A stretch of 54,132 nt of DNA from JAAEUB01 sp964550345 (GCA_964550345.1 CAZJYZ010000018.1:1-54132), one strand, 5' to 3'; counted from the first letter of the stretch, positions 1 to 8,713 are shown. The notes: generated from the sequence alone by a model not told the origin. Numbers and translations: made by a program.

Positions 1-82
1 GGCTGGATAATCCGCCGGTGATATTGTCTGCTCTTTGAAGTCAGGGAATCAAGGAAGTCGGGGAAACAAGGTCAGAGGTGAA

Positions 83-1294
83 ATGAAGCTGCCGGAAATT
101 TCAAATACGCCCGAGCGCCAAAACTACGATGTTGTGGTCGTTGGGGGGGCGATGATGGGGGCTTCCGTCGCCTCTTTTTTGGCGCAAAATCAGGGGTTTG
201 GCGGAAGTATTCTGGTTGTTGAGCGCGACCTGAGTTATGAAAACAGCTCAACCGCGCATTCCAATTCCTGTATGCGCCAACAATTTTCCAGCGAAATCAA
301 TGTGCTTGTGTCGCAATTTGCGGCTGAATATGTGCGTGAATTCGCCGCCTATATGGAAGATGCGCGTGTGCCGGAGGTTTTCGTGCATCCGTTTGGTTAC
401 CTTTATCTGGCGGGCGACGCCGCGCGCGCGTCCGAGCTTGCTGCAAATCAGGAAATGCAGGCACGGTTGGGGGCGGGGACGCGCATGCTGTCGCCAGAGG
501 AGCTGGCGCAGGCCTTCCCGTTTTTTAACCTCGGCGGTATCAAAGCTGGCTCGTTCAACCCGGTGGATGAGGGGTATTTTGACGGCGGTATGTTGTTTGA
601 CTGGTGGCGGCGCCTGGGGCGAGAGCGCGGGGTTGAATACCTGCACGAAGAGGTCACGCAAGTGTCCCGTAACAACGGCAAGGTCACGGGCGTGACCCTG
701 AATAGTGGTGAAAAGATCGGTTGCGCCATATTGGTCAACGCTGCCGGGCCCCGCGCGGCACAGGTTGCCGCCATGGCCGGGCTTGAACTGCCGGTTGAGC
801 CGCGCAAGCGCTTTACATGGGTGGTTGAGGCGGCGGAACCGTTGGCACAGGATTTGCCTCTTACCGTTGATCCATCTGGTGTGCATATGCGCTCGGACGG
901 AAAGTATTACATGATAGGTGCCGCCCCGGACCCGGACCCGGCGGTTGACCCGGACGACTTGCAGGAAGATTTCACCATTTGGGAAGAGCATGTCTGGCCT
1001 CAGGTGGCAAACCGCATCCCTCAGTTTGATCGCCTGCGGGTGATCAATTCATGGGCGGGGCATTATGCCTATAATATCGTTGATCAAAATGCCGTGCTTG
1101 GTCCGCATCCTGAACTGGATAATTTCATGTTTATCAACGGATTTTCAGGTCACGGGCTGCAACAGGCCCCGGCGATGGGGCGCGGTCTGGCGGAATGGAT
1201 TACCTCCGGCAGGTATCAGAGCCTGGATCTCTCTGCCTTTGCCTATGAACGCCTGAGCCGCGGGGGTTCCACGGCTGAACAGGCTGTTATCTGA
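83..1294 (+). CDS. FAD-dependent oxidoreductase (DAO / FOXRED1-like family)
   Basis: This 403-residue protein is an amine or amino-acid oxidoreductase of the D-amino-acid-oxidase fold. A Rossmann FAD motif (VVVVGGAMMGAS) lies near residue 20, followed by the acidic end of beta 2 (VVERD). The MRQQFS block and the C-terminal GFSGHGLQQAPAMGRG block are typical of the sarcosine/dimethylglycine oxidase and FOXRED1 group. The ATG at 83 is chosen because AGAGGTGA lies just upstream; an in-frame ATG at 35 has no good ribosome site. It is followed 229 bp later by a creatinase, whose product is sarcosine. Oxidation of sarcosine or another N-methyl amino acid is therefore a reasonable guess, but the substrate cannot be read from the sequence. 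Confidence 0.85.
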   Translation: MKLPEISNTPERQNYDVVVVGGAMMGASVASFLAQNQGFGGSILVVERDLSYENSSTAHSNSCMRQQFSSEINVLVSQFAAEYVREFAAYMEDARVPEVFVHPFGYLYLAGDAARASELAANQEMQARLGAGTRMLSPEELAQAFPFFNLGGIKAGSFNPVDEGYFDGGMLFDWWRRLGRERGVEYLHEEVTQVSRNNGKVTGVTLNSGEKIGCAILVNAAGPRAAQVAAMAGLELPVEPRKRFTWVVEAAEPLAQDLPLTVDPSGVHMRSDGKYYMIGAAPDPDPAVDPDDLQEDFTIWEEHVWPQVANRIPQFDRLRVINSWAGHYAYNIVDQNAVLGPHPELDNFMFINGFSGHGLQQAPAMGRGLAEWITSGRYQSLDLSAFAYERLSRGGSTAEQAVI

Positions 1295-1327
1295 CAAAGG
1301 CAATCCGGGCTCCAAAAAAGATTTAAT

Positions 1328-1360
1328 GCCTCCGGCGGAGGTATTTTCGCCAAGATGAAG
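1328..1360. repeat. Rhodobacterales intergenic repeat, copy 1
   Basis: The element begins GCCTCCGGCGGAGGTATTTT and continues into CGCCAAGATGAAG. The GCCTCCGGCGGAGG part is a self-complementary GC-rich hairpin followed by a T-run, so it can act as an intrinsic terminator for the oxidoreductase gene. Its reverse complement shares the core CTTCATCTTGGC..AAATACCTC with a second copy at 20746-20792. From memory this is a common intergenic element in the order; only the copies in this window were compared. Confidence 0.6.
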
Positions 1361-1523
1361 CAGGGTAATTGACAGGGGTAGGCAAGATGCGGCAGATTTG
1401 CCGGGTCCGCAGCGATGGCGTCGCTGCCCCTGCCTTTCCGTGCAGGGTCGGGAATCATTGGTCCTGCACGCCGGGGCCTTGATTGGCCGGGTGTGACTTC
1501 CGGTCTGACGGAAGGAACACGAT

Positions 1524-2726
1524 ATGGCACGCACACAGTTTTTCGTTTGTGAAAATGGGGAAAAGGCGGATTTACCGTTTTCAGGGGCTGAATACGAACG
1601 CCGCCTGACGGCTTTGCGCGAGATTATGGTTGCGATGGGGGTCGAGGCGGCCTTATTTACCTCGATGCACAATATCGCCTATTATTCAGGCTTTCTCTAT
1701 TGCTCCTTCGGGCGACCCTATGCCTGTGTGGTGACGCAGGAAAGCTGCACAACAATCTCAGCCAATATCGACGCTGGACAGCCGTGGCGGCGTTCTTACG
1801 GGGATAATGTGATTTATACCGACTGGGAGCGGGATAATTACTGGCGCGCCGTGCGGGAGGTTGCAGGGACCGGGCGGGTTCTGGGCTATGAAAGTGACCA
1901 CATTTCGGTGGAAAACCTTGAAAAGGCGCGTTCTTTTTTGGAGCCCGAGCGACTTGTCGCCATAAGTCAGGCCTGCATGCAGCACCGTATGGTGAAATCA
2001 GACGAAGAGATCGCGCTTATCAAAGAAGGGGCGCGCATCGCCGATCTGGGTGGCGCGGCTATTCGCGATGCGATCCGCGCCGGCACCCGCGAAATTGATG
2101 TGGCCATGGCCGGGCGCGACGCGATGGAGGCGGAGATTGCCCGCGCGTTTCCCGACAGCGAATTGCGCGATACATGGGTTTGGTTCCAGTCCGGTATCAA
2201 CACGGACGGGGCGCATAACCCGGTCACATCGCGGGTCTTGCAGGCAGGGGATATCCTGAGCCTGAATTGTTTTCCCATGATCAATGGCTACTACACGGCA
2301 CTTGAGCGCACCTTGTTTTTGGGGGAACCTGACGCGGCCTCGCTGCGTCTGTGGCAGGCTAATGTCGATGCGCATGAGTTGGGGCTGAGCCTGATCAAGC
2401 CGGGGGCGACCTGTTCGGGCATCACCGCCGAGATCAACCGATTTTTTGAAAGTGAAGGTCTGCTGCAATACCGTTCTTTCGGATACGGCCATTCCTTTGG
2501 TATCCTGTCGCATTACTACGGCCGCGAGGCGGGGCTGGAGCTGCGCGAGGACATTGATACCGTGCTGGAGCCGGGCCATGTCGTGTCCATGGAGCCGATG
2601 TTGTTCATTCCCGAAGGTCAGCCTGGTGCAGGGGGGTACCGCGAGCACGACATCTTGGTTGTCGGTGAGGAGGGTGCGGAAAACATCACCGGGTTCCCGT
2701 ATGGTCCGAAGCATAATATTATTTAA
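1524..2726 (+). CDS. creatinase (creatine amidinohydrolase)
   Basis: Hydrolyses creatine to sarcosine and urea in the cytoplasm. The 400-residue protein has the pita-bread (M24) fold and follows the Pseudomonas putida creatinase along its whole length as I remember it. Conserved are the FGRPYA loop with Arg64, GINTDGAHNPVT with the catalytic His231, YYTALERTLFL with Glu261, HYYGREAGLELREDIDTV and VSMEP near the C terminus. Metal-binding residues of true aminopeptidases are absent, as expected for creatinases. The start has AAGGAAC upstream (1509-1516). Neighbours are an FAD oxidoreductase upstream and a PotABCD-type importer downstream, which suggests an uptake and degradation module. A related M24 hydrolase with a different guanidino or N-methyl substrate cannot be fully excluded. 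Confidence 0.88.
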   Translation: MARTQFFVCENGEKADLPFSGAEYERRLTALREIMVAMGVEAALFTSMHNIAYYSGFLYCSFGRPYACVVTQESCTTISANIDAGQPWRRSYGDNVIYTDWERDNYWRAVREVAGTGRVLGYESDHISVENLEKARSFLEPERLVAISQACMQHRMVKSDEEIALIKEGARIADLGGAAIRDAIRAGTREIDVAMAGRDAMEAEIARAFPDSELRDTWVWFQSGINTDGAHNPVTSRVLQAGDILSLNCFPMINGYYTALERTLFLGEPDAASLRLWQANVDAHELGLSLIKPGATCSGITAEINRFFESEGLLQYRSFGYGHSFGILSHYYGREAGLELREDIDTVLEPGHVVSMEPMLFIPEGQPGAGGYREHDILVVGEEGAENITGFPYGPKHNII

Positions 2727-2804
2727 CTCGCAAAAGAGGAATCTTCCGAATAGATGGCCGGAACAGACCAAATCATCAGACTTCGATAAAAAAACAAACG
2801 TTTT

Positions 2805-2823
2805 AGTGTTGAAATATAACACT
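2805..2823. promoter_or_regulatory. 6-bp inverted repeat upstream of the ABC operon
   Basis: AGTGTT, 7 nt, AACACT forms a perfect 6-bp inverted repeat in the AT-rich 204-bp gap between the creatinase stop and the transporter ATPase. It could be an operator for the transporter genes. No regulator is encoded next to it and no family consensus was recognised. Confidence 0.35.
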
Positions 2824-2845
2824 TCATCGTGTTTGCTGATACGGA

Positions 2846-2917
2846 TAACAAAAACGCCCAAAGGGCAAATAACAGTTAAGTGCCAGCAAGGTGCGTAACA
2901 AAAAATGCCCAAAGGGC
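2846..2917. repeat. pair of direct repeats with GCCCAAAGGGC mini-hairpins
   Basis: Two near-identical copies lie at 2846-2866 and 2896-2917, offset by 50 bp: TAACAAAAA, one or two variable bases, then GCCCAAAGGGC. Each contains a GCCC/GGGC stem with a 3-nt loop. Read on the minus strand, the stem is followed by TTTTT, the arrangement of an intrinsic terminator. The second copy ends 13 nt before the chosen TTG start of the ATPase gene, so it lies in the leader of the transporter operon. Confidence 0.6.
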
Positions 2918-2930
2918 TCAGGGGGGTCAC

Positions 2931-4031
2931 TTGACCGAAGCAAATGATACCGACGGTTTCGTCGTCTTTGATCGTGTCCAGAAAAGCTATGATGGTGAGA
3001 TTCTCGTCGTAAAAGACCTGAACCTCTCGATAGCCAGGGGCGAATTTCTGACCATGCTGGGGCCATCGGGGTCGGGTAAAACCACCTGTCTGATGATGCT
3101 CGCGGGGTTTGAGACCGCCACCCACGGCGATATCCGGCTGGGTGGCAAACCCATCAACAATATCCCGCCGCATAAACGCGGAATTGGCATGGTTTTCCAG
3201 AATTATGCATTGTTTCCACATATGACGGTGGGGGAGAACCTTTCGTTCCCGCTGGAAGTGCGCAACATGGGCAAGTCCGACCGCGAGGCCAAGGTCAAAC
3301 GCGCGCTGGACATGGTGCAGATGGGTGACTTCATCAATCGCCGCCCGGCGCAATTGTCCGGTGGCCAGCAGCAGCGCATCGCGCTGAGCCGTGCCTTGGT
3401 GTTTGAACCCGAACTGGTGTTGATGGATGAGCCCCTTGGCGCGCTCGACAAGCAGCTGCGTGAACATATGCAATTCGAGATTACCAATCTGGCACACCAG
3501 CTGGGCATTACCGTGGTCTATGTTACCCATGACCAGACCGAAGCCCTGACCATGTCGGATAACGTGGCTGTTTTTGATGACGGTATCATCCAGCAGCTGG
3601 CGCCGCCTGATAAGCTCTATGAAGAACCTGAAAACAGCTTCGTGGCGCAATTTATCGGGGAAAACAATACGCTGGAAGGCGTCGTTAAAGAAGTTAAGGG
3701 CGATGTTTGTCTGGTTCAGCTTGACGATGGTGAACTGCTTGACGCCAAACCGGTGAAAATTGCCGGGGTGGGCGAACGCACGCTGGTCTCAATCCGGCCT
3801 GAGCGGGTGGAGTACAACAAGGACCGCCTGCAAAAAGGTGCCCACACGCTGAAAGCCGAAGTGCTTGAGTTCATTTATATGGGCGACATTTTCCGCACCC
3901 GCCTGAGGGTTGCCGGAAAAGAAGACTTCATCATCAAGACACGTAACGCGCCAGATACCGAACGGCTGACCCCCGGTCAGAAGATTGATATCGGCTGGTT
4001 GCCATCAGATTGCCGCGCGCTGGACGCGTAG
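2931..4031 (+). CDS. ABC transporter ATPase, PotA type
   Basis: ATP-hydrolysing subunit of a polyamine/opine-type importer, about 366 residues. It shows Walker A GPSGSGKTT, the Q-loop region FQNYALFPHMTV, signature LSGGQQQR, Walker B LVLMDEPLGALD and switch His in YVTHDQTEA. A C-terminal TOBE region follows (about residues 270-366). The frame is open upstream to a GTG at 2880; I prefer the TTG at 2931 because a GGGGGG tract precedes it by 4 nt and conserved sequence begins soon after. The start is uncertain. It heads a four-gene operon with the binding protein and two permeases. Confidence 0.9.
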   Translation: MTEANDTDGFVVFDRVQKSYDGEILVVKDLNLSIARGEFLTMLGPSGSGKTTCLMMLAGFETATHGDIRLGGKPINNIPPHKRGIGMVFQNYALFPHMTVGENLSFPLEVRNMGKSDREAKVKRALDMVQMGDFINRRPAQLSGGQQQRIALSRALVFEPELVLMDEPLGALDKQLREHMQFEITNLAHQLGITVVYVTHDQTEALTMSDNVAVFDDGIIQQLAPPDKLYEEPENSFVAQFIGENNTLEGVVKEVKGDVCLVQLDDGELLDAKPVKIAGVGERTLVSIRPERVEYNKDRLQKGAHTLKAEVLEFIYMGDIFRTRLRVAGKEDFIIKTRNAPDTERLTPGQKIDIGWLPSDCRALDA

Positions 4032-4042
4032 CGGTTTTATTG

Positions 4043-4064
4043 CCGGTCAGAACGCTCTGACTGG
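4043..4064 (+). other. hairpin upstream of binding-protein gene
   Basis: CCGGTCAGA, 4 nt, TCTGACTGG pairs over 9 positions with one G-T. It lies between the ATPase and the periplasmic binding protein. Such structures often set mRNA processing or relative expression inside ABC operons; that role is inferred. Confidence 0.4.
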
Positions 4065-4134
4065 TCGAATGCTGGCATTCCCGAACCCGGGGGGAGTGCC
4101 ACCAGAATTTCCGGGAAACTTAAGGGAGTAACAC

Positions 4135-5214
4135 ATGAAACTGAGCAAAATTCTTCTGGCCTCGACCGCTCTTGCCTTCTCGGCAGGTGCAGTTTCGGCC
4201 GCTGAACTTACTATCGTAAGCTGGGGCGGTGCCTATACAAACTCGCAGGTTGAAGCCTATCACAAGCCTTGGATGGCCGCGACTGGCAACACCATTGTCA
4301 GCGAAGACTATTCCGGTGGTCTGGCTGAAGTTAAAAGCCAGGTTGAAGCTGGCAACGTAACCTGGGATCTGGTTGACGTTGAAATGTCAGACGCGATCCG
4401 TGGTTGCGACGAAGGCCTGCTGGAAGAGATTGACCCGTCGATCCTGCCTGACGGCGCTGATGGCACCCCGGCTATGGATGACTTCATCGAAGGCACAGTT
4501 GTGGATTGCGCGGTTGCGACAATCGTTTGGTCGACAATCTTTGCCTATGACCATTCGGTTACAGAAAACGGCCCGACAACAATCGCCGATTTCTTTGACC
4601 TGGAAGGTTTCCCGGGTAAGCGCGGCATGCGCAAATCGCCCAAAGCGAACCTGGAAATGGCGCTGGCCGCTGATGGCGTAGCTGCTGCCGACATCTATGA
4701 CGTGCTGGGCACGCCAGAAGGTGTTGACCGTGCATTCGCCATGCTGGACCGCATCAAGGACGACACTGTTTGGTGGGAAGCTGGCGCACAGCCGCCGCAG
4801 CTTCTGGCAGACGGCGAAGTTGTCATGACCACAGCGTATAACGGCCGTATCTTCAACGCCGTTGCTGCTGAAGACAAGCCGTTCACCATCGTATGGGACG
4901 CGCAGAACTTTGACCTTGACCTCTGGGTGATTCCAAAAGGTGCGCCGAACGTTGAAGCTGCAATGGATTTTGTTGCTTTCTCGACTGCGACCGAGCAGTT
5001 GGCAGCACAAGCTTCCTACATCTCCTACGGTCCGGTACGTAAGTCTTCCGCACCACTGGTGGGAAGCTTCCACAACAAGCCCGAGCTTGACATGGCGCCG
5101 CAGATGCCAACCGCACCTGAGAACTTCGAGACCGCCATTCAAAGTGACTTTGAGTTCTGGGCCGACAATCAGGACGAGCTGAACGAGCGTTTCAACGCTT
5201 GGCTGGCTTCCTAA
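4135..5214 (+). CDS. periplasmic binding protein, PotD/PotF-like
   Basis: Extracytoplasmic solute receptor of the importer, 359 residues. A Sec signal peptide (MKLSKILLASTALAFSAGAV, cleavage near SAAEL) is followed by LTIVSWGGAYT, the start typical of the polyamine-type (family 1, PBP2) receptors. AAGGGAG precedes the ATG by 6 nt. It is flanked by hairpins on both sides, which fits the usual excess of binding protein over membrane subunits. The ligand is unknown. Because a creatinase is encoded just upstream, a guanidino compound or methylated amino acid is a plausible ligand; putrescine or spermidine is the default family assignment. Confidence 0.88.
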   Translation: MKLSKILLASTALAFSAGAVSAAELTIVSWGGAYTNSQVEAYHKPWMAATGNTIVSEDYSGGLAEVKSQVEAGNVTWDLVDVEMSDAIRGCDEGLLEEIDPSILPDGADGTPAMDDFIEGTVVDCAVATIVWSTIFAYDHSVTENGPTTIADFFDLEGFPGKRGMRKSPKANLEMALAADGVAAADIYDVLGTPEGVDRAFAMLDRIKDDTVWWEAGAQPPQLLADGEVVMTTAYNGRIFNAVAAEDKPFTIVWDAQNFDLDLWVIPKGAPNVEAAMDFVAFSTATEQLAAQASYISYGPVRKSSAPLVGSFHNKPELDMAPQMPTAPENFETAIQSDFEFWADNQDELNERFNAWLAS

Positions 5215-5232
5215 GTCCGGCAATCTGAACAC

Positions 5233-5259
5233 AAGGGGGGCGGATGCTTCGCCCCCCTT
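5233..5259 (+). terminator. strong 10-bp hairpin after binding-protein gene
   Basis: AAGGGGGGCG, 7-nt loop, CGCCCCCCTT: a perfect 10-bp stem starting 19 nt after the binding-protein stop. There is no long T-run, so it probably protects the upstream mRNA or terminates partially before the permease genes rather than ending the operon. Confidence 0.6.
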
Positions 5260-5289
5260 ACCCTGAAAGACCAAACCCAAGGCGCGCAC

Positions 5290-6552
5290 ATGACCGATAC
5301 GTCCACCGATACTTCCGGACCCCTGCTGGCAGCAGACGGTACTCCGCTTAAGAAAAAGCTGGCGCAGGCGATGTTTCGCAGCCGTACCCGCGCCTTTGGT
5401 TTAGCCTTTCCATTGCTGGCCTTCGTTATCGTCGCCTTTATCTTGCCGATTATCATTCTGCTGACCCAGTCGGTTTATGATGACCGGTATTCATCTTTGA
5501 TGCCTGCTTCTACTGAGGTCATGACGCAGTGGGATGGCATGTCAGAGCCGACTGAGGAGATGGCGGCTGCCATTGTGGCTGACTTGATCGTGGCGCGTGC
5601 GGACAAAACCATTGGCCGGGTGGCCACGCGGGTTAACCGCGAACTTTCCGGCACGCGCTCTTTGTTCACGAAAACCGCCCGCTCGGCCGCGAAAATGGAA
5701 GCGCCCTTTATGCAGGCGCTGGTCGACAAGGACGGCAAATGGGAAAATCTGGCGACATGGCAGGCGATCAAAGTCGCATCGCGTACCTTCAACCCATCCT
5801 ATGTTGCTGCAGCGCTTGACTTTCGCGTCAATGCCGATGGTTCTTTTGAACGTCAGGATGAAGACCGGCGCATTCATGTCAAACTGTTCCTGCGCACCAT
5901 GGAAATCAGCCTGATCGTAACCATTGCCGGTCTGGTGCTGGGCTACCCGGTGGCCTATCTGTTATCGACTTTGTCGACCAAGACCTCAAACCTGTTGCTG
6001 ATCCTGGTGTTGCTACCTTTCTGGACGTCGCTGCTGGTGCGAACGACCGCCTGGATTGCCATGCTGCAAGGGCAGGGGGTGATGAACGATTTGTTTGTTT
6101 TATTCGGCCTTGCGACGGATGCAGACAGGTTCAGTCTGATCTACAATAAAACCGGCACCTTGATTGCCATGACGCATATCCTGCTGCCCTTCATGATCCT
6201 GCCGCTTTATTCGGTGATGAAAACCATTCCGCCCACCTATGTGCGGGCGGCCAAATCAATGGGTGCGACCAACTGGACGGCCTTCTGGCGGGTTTATTTC
6301 CCACAATCCATACCGGGAATTGGCGCCGGGGCGCTTTTGGTATTCATCCTTGCAATTGGCTATTACATCACGCCAGCGCTGGTTGGTGGGCAAGATGGGC
6401 AGATGATTTCCAACATCATCGACTTTCACATGCGTAAAAGCCTGAACTGGAACCTTGCCGCCGCCCTTGGGCTGGTGCTGCTGGTCTTCGTGTTGTTCCT
6501 CTTTTGGCTCTACGACCGATTTATCGGCATCGACAACATGAAGCTGGGATAG
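5290..6552 (+). CDS. ABC transporter permease, PotB type with large periplasmic insert
   Basis: Inner-membrane subunit of the importer, 420 residues, against about 285 for E. coli PotB. The first helix (about residues 37-58) is followed by a soluble stretch of about 130 residues before the remaining helices begin near residue 205. The BPD_transp_1 region with the EAA-type loop (YVRAAKSMGATNWTAFWRVYFP) is at about 315-340. The insert is rich in charged and Ala residues and lies on the periplasmic side if topology is normal. The last gene of the operon starts 4 bp after its stop. Confidence 0.88.
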   Translation: MTDTSTDTSGPLLAADGTPLKKKLAQAMFRSRTRAFGLAFPLLAFVIVAFILPIIILLTQSVYDDRYSSLMPASTEVMTQWDGMSEPTEEMAAAIVADLIVARADKTIGRVATRVNRELSGTRSLFTKTARSAAKMEAPFMQALVDKDGKWENLATWQAIKVASRTFNPSYVAAALDFRVNADGSFERQDEDRRIHVKLFLRTMEISLIVTIAGLVLGYPVAYLLSTLSTKTSNLLLILVLLPFWTSLLVRTTAWIAMLQGQGVMNDLFVLFGLATDADRFSLIYNKTGTLIAMTHILLPFMILPLYSVMKTIPPTYVRAAKSMGATNWTAFWRVYFPQSIPGIGAGALLVFILAIGYYITPALVGGQDGQMISNIIDFHMRKSLNWNLAAALGLVLLVFVLFLFWLYDRFIGIDNMKLG

Positions 6553-6556
6553 AAAC

Positions 6557-7807
6557 ATGAGCGATCAACCACAAGCCTACCGCTATATCCCGCCGCGTCC
6601 GCCGGTTTGGTTCACACTGGCCTGGACCGGGGGCTTTGGTGCCCTTGTCGGGTTTTTAAGCGCGCAGGGGCAATTTAACCTGATGCTGCCATATCTGCTG
6701 GTTGGCGCTGTGATTTTTGCAGCAACCGCCTTTGCGGTGATGACACTTACTGAAGATCGTAGACTGGCCGGCTTTGGCACGGCGGCGCTGTTTTTCCTGA
6801 TCGGAACGCTACTGGTTTCGATGCCATACGGGATATTGATGATCTTTGTCGGCTATATCATCGGGCGCATGGCTTTGTGGCTATCCTCGGGGAATTACCG
6901 GCTGAACCAGCCGCCATATGCTACCACCGGTCAGGTTCTGTGGTTTTATGCGTTCCGGACGATTTGCGGTGGTATCTTCGTATTCCTGATTACGCCGATC
7001 ATCATCCTGATCCCGCTTTCCTTCAATCAACAGCCCTATTTCAGCTTCACGCCGGAAATGCTGGCCCTGAAGCCCGAAGGTTTCAGCCTGCGCTGGTATT
7101 GGGACATTCTGGCCAACGGCATGGCCAACCCGGATGCAACCGAAGGCTGGTGGTCCGATATGTGGAATAACGCGCAATGGGTGCGCTCGATCAAAAACTC
7201 ATTCTTCATCGGTATCTGCGCCACTTTGCTGGCAACGGCGCTGGGCACGCTGGCAGCCATTGGGCTCAGCCGTTCGGAGATGCCCGGCCGGCGTGCGGTT
7301 ATGGCGATTCTTATTTCACCGATGATCGTGCCTTTGGTCATCACTGCATCTGGCCTGTTTTACTTCTTTTCCGATGTTGGGCTGGCCAAGACCTATATCG
7401 GCCTCATCCTCGCGCATGCGGTGCTGGGTACGCCTTTCGTGATCATCACCGTTACGGCCACATTGGTCAGTTTTGATCAAAGCCTTGTGCGGGCGGCGGC
7501 CAATATGGGGGCTGATCCCATCAAGACTTTTTTCAAGGTGCAGATGCCGCTGATCCTGCCCGGCGTGATCTCAGGCGGTCTGTTTGCCTTTATCACCTCG
7601 TTTGACGAAGTGGTTGTGGTCTTGCAACTGGCAGACGTGAAGCAACGCACGATTCCCCGTCAGATGTTTAGCGGCATTCGCGAGCAAATCAGCCCGACAA
7701 TTCTGGCTGTGGCAACAATTCTGGTGATCATCTCGATCGCATTGCTGACAGTGGTTGAGCTTCTGCGGCGACGTTCAGAACGGATGCGCGGCCTCAGCCC
7801 GCAATAA
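6557..7807 (+). CDS. ABC transporter permease, PotC type with extra N-terminal helices
   Basis: Second membrane subunit, 416 residues, against about 264 for E. coli PotC. The PotC-like core starts near residue 130 (TICGGIFVFLITPIIILIPL) and contains the EAA loop VRAAANMGADPIKTFFKVQMP near residue 310. The first 110 residues add three or four hydrophobic helices not found in PotC. The gene starts 4 bp after the previous stop and ends the operon; the next gene, clpP, has its own leader. Both permeases of this importer are enlarged, which marks a distinct subfamily. Confidence 0.88.
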   Translation: MSDQPQAYRYIPPRPPVWFTLAWTGGFGALVGFLSAQGQFNLMLPYLLVGAVIFAATAFAVMTLTEDRRLAGFGTAALFFLIGTLLVSMPYGILMIFVGYIIGRMALWLSSGNYRLNQPPYATTGQVLWFYAFRTICGGIFVFLITPIIILIPLSFNQQPYFSFTPEMLALKPEGFSLRWYWDILANGMANPDATEGWWSDMWNNAQWVRSIKNSFFIGICATLLATALGTLAAIGLSRSEMPGRRAVMAILISPMIVPLVITASGLFYFFSDVGLAKTYIGLILAHAVLGTPFVIITVTATLVSFDQSLVRAAANMGADPIKTFFKVQMPLILPGVISGGLFAFITSFDEVVVVLQLADVKQRTIPRQMFSGIREQISPTILAVATILVIISIALLTVVELLRRRSERMRGLSPQ

Positions 7808-7931
7808 GGTCAGCCTGACGGTGCGGATGGGTTTGCCCGGACTATATGCGTGCGAGCGCGGGAAAACGCCTGCCGGGTAAGAATTTATTTACCAAAATCA
7901 GTCATGCCTGAATCAAATGACACGGGTGGCC

Positions 7932-7960
7932 TTGCAGGTCCTCCCGTGCGCGACTAAGAC
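7932..7960 (+). promoter_or_regulatory. candidate sigma-70 promoter for clpP
   Basis: TTGCAG and TAAGAC are separated by 17 nt, about 47 nt upstream of the clpP start. The match to TTGACA/TATAAT is partial, so this is a suggestion only. No convincing heat-shock promoter was seen. Confidence 0.25.
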
Positions 7961-8006
7961 TCTATGGAAGCGGGCTACAGCCCCGGCAGATAGGAGCAGG
8001 CGAAGC

Positions 8007-8636
8007 ATGATTGATCCCCTAGGTCAACTGACCAGTTTTATCATCCCTACGGTGGAGGAGACGACGTCGCGCGGCTCGATCCGCTATGACATTTTCTCGC
8101 GCCTGCTGAAGGAACGGATCGTTTTCATCTCAGGCCCGGTGCATGACGAAATGGCGACGGTGATCGTGGCCCAGCTGTTGTTTCTTGAGGCGGAAAACCC
8201 GTCCAAAGAAATCTCGATGTATATCAACTCGCCCGGTGGCGTGGTGACGTCCGGTTTGTCGATCTATGACACGATGCAATATATCAAGCCTAAGATCTCA
8301 ACCGTCTGTATTGGTCAGGCGGCGTCCATGGGCTCGCTTTTGCTGGCGGCAGGTGAGCCGGGCATGCGGGTGTCATTGCCCAATAGCCGGATCATGGTAC
8401 ACCAACCCTCAGGCGGTTATCAGGGCCAGGCGACGGATATCATGATCCACGCTCAGGAAACCCAAAAGCTCAAGGACCGGCTGAATGGCATTTATGTTCA
8501 ACATACCGGGCAGAAAATGAAAAATGTTGTCGAAGCACTGGAACGCGACAATTTCATGGACCCCGAAGAGGCTAAGGCATGGGGTCTGATCGACGATATC
8601 GTTGAAAACCGCCCAAAAGACGAAGCTGACAAATAG
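8007..8636 (+). CDS. clpP: ATP-dependent Clp protease proteolytic subunit ClpP
   Basis: Serine peptidase that forms the tetradecameric chamber of ClpXP and ClpAP. The 209-residue product has the catalytic Ser in GQAASMGSLLL, His in MVHQPSGG and Asp in RDNFMDPEEA. The frame is open 90 nt further upstream, but the ATG at 8007 has AGGAGCAGG before it and gives the usual N terminus (MIDPLGQL...). clpX follows 147 bp downstream, the common arrangement. Confidence 0.97.
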   Translation: MIDPLGQLTSFIIPTVEETTSRGSIRYDIFSRLLKERIVFISGPVHDEMATVIVAQLLFLEAENPSKEISMYINSPGGVVTSGLSIYDTMQYIKPKISTVCIGQAASMGSLLLAAGEPGMRVSLPNSRIMVHQPSGGYQGQATDIMIHAQETQKLKDRLNGIYVQHTGQKMKNVVEALERDNFMDPEEAKAWGLIDDIVENRPKDEADK

Positions 8637-8695
8637 GTCCTCAAGGGGACCTGATTTCGCGGTGCTGAAATTTGCGATTGTGCCTTAATCGCCCG

Positions 8696-8713
8696 TACCC
8701 TAGAGTTAGGGTA
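8696..8713. promoter_or_regulatory. inverted repeat between clpP and clpX
   Basis: TACCCTA, 4 nt, TAGGGTA is a perfect 7-bp inverted repeat about 70 nt before the clpX start. It could be an operator or a small RNA hairpin that adjusts clpX expression relative to clpP. No consensus was recognised. Confidence 0.4.

Noticed and set aside
1998..3650. 550-residue ORF on the minus strand
   Set aside because: It lies opposite creatinase and the ATPase gene, has no recognisable domain, and its composition follows the third-position GC of the real genes.
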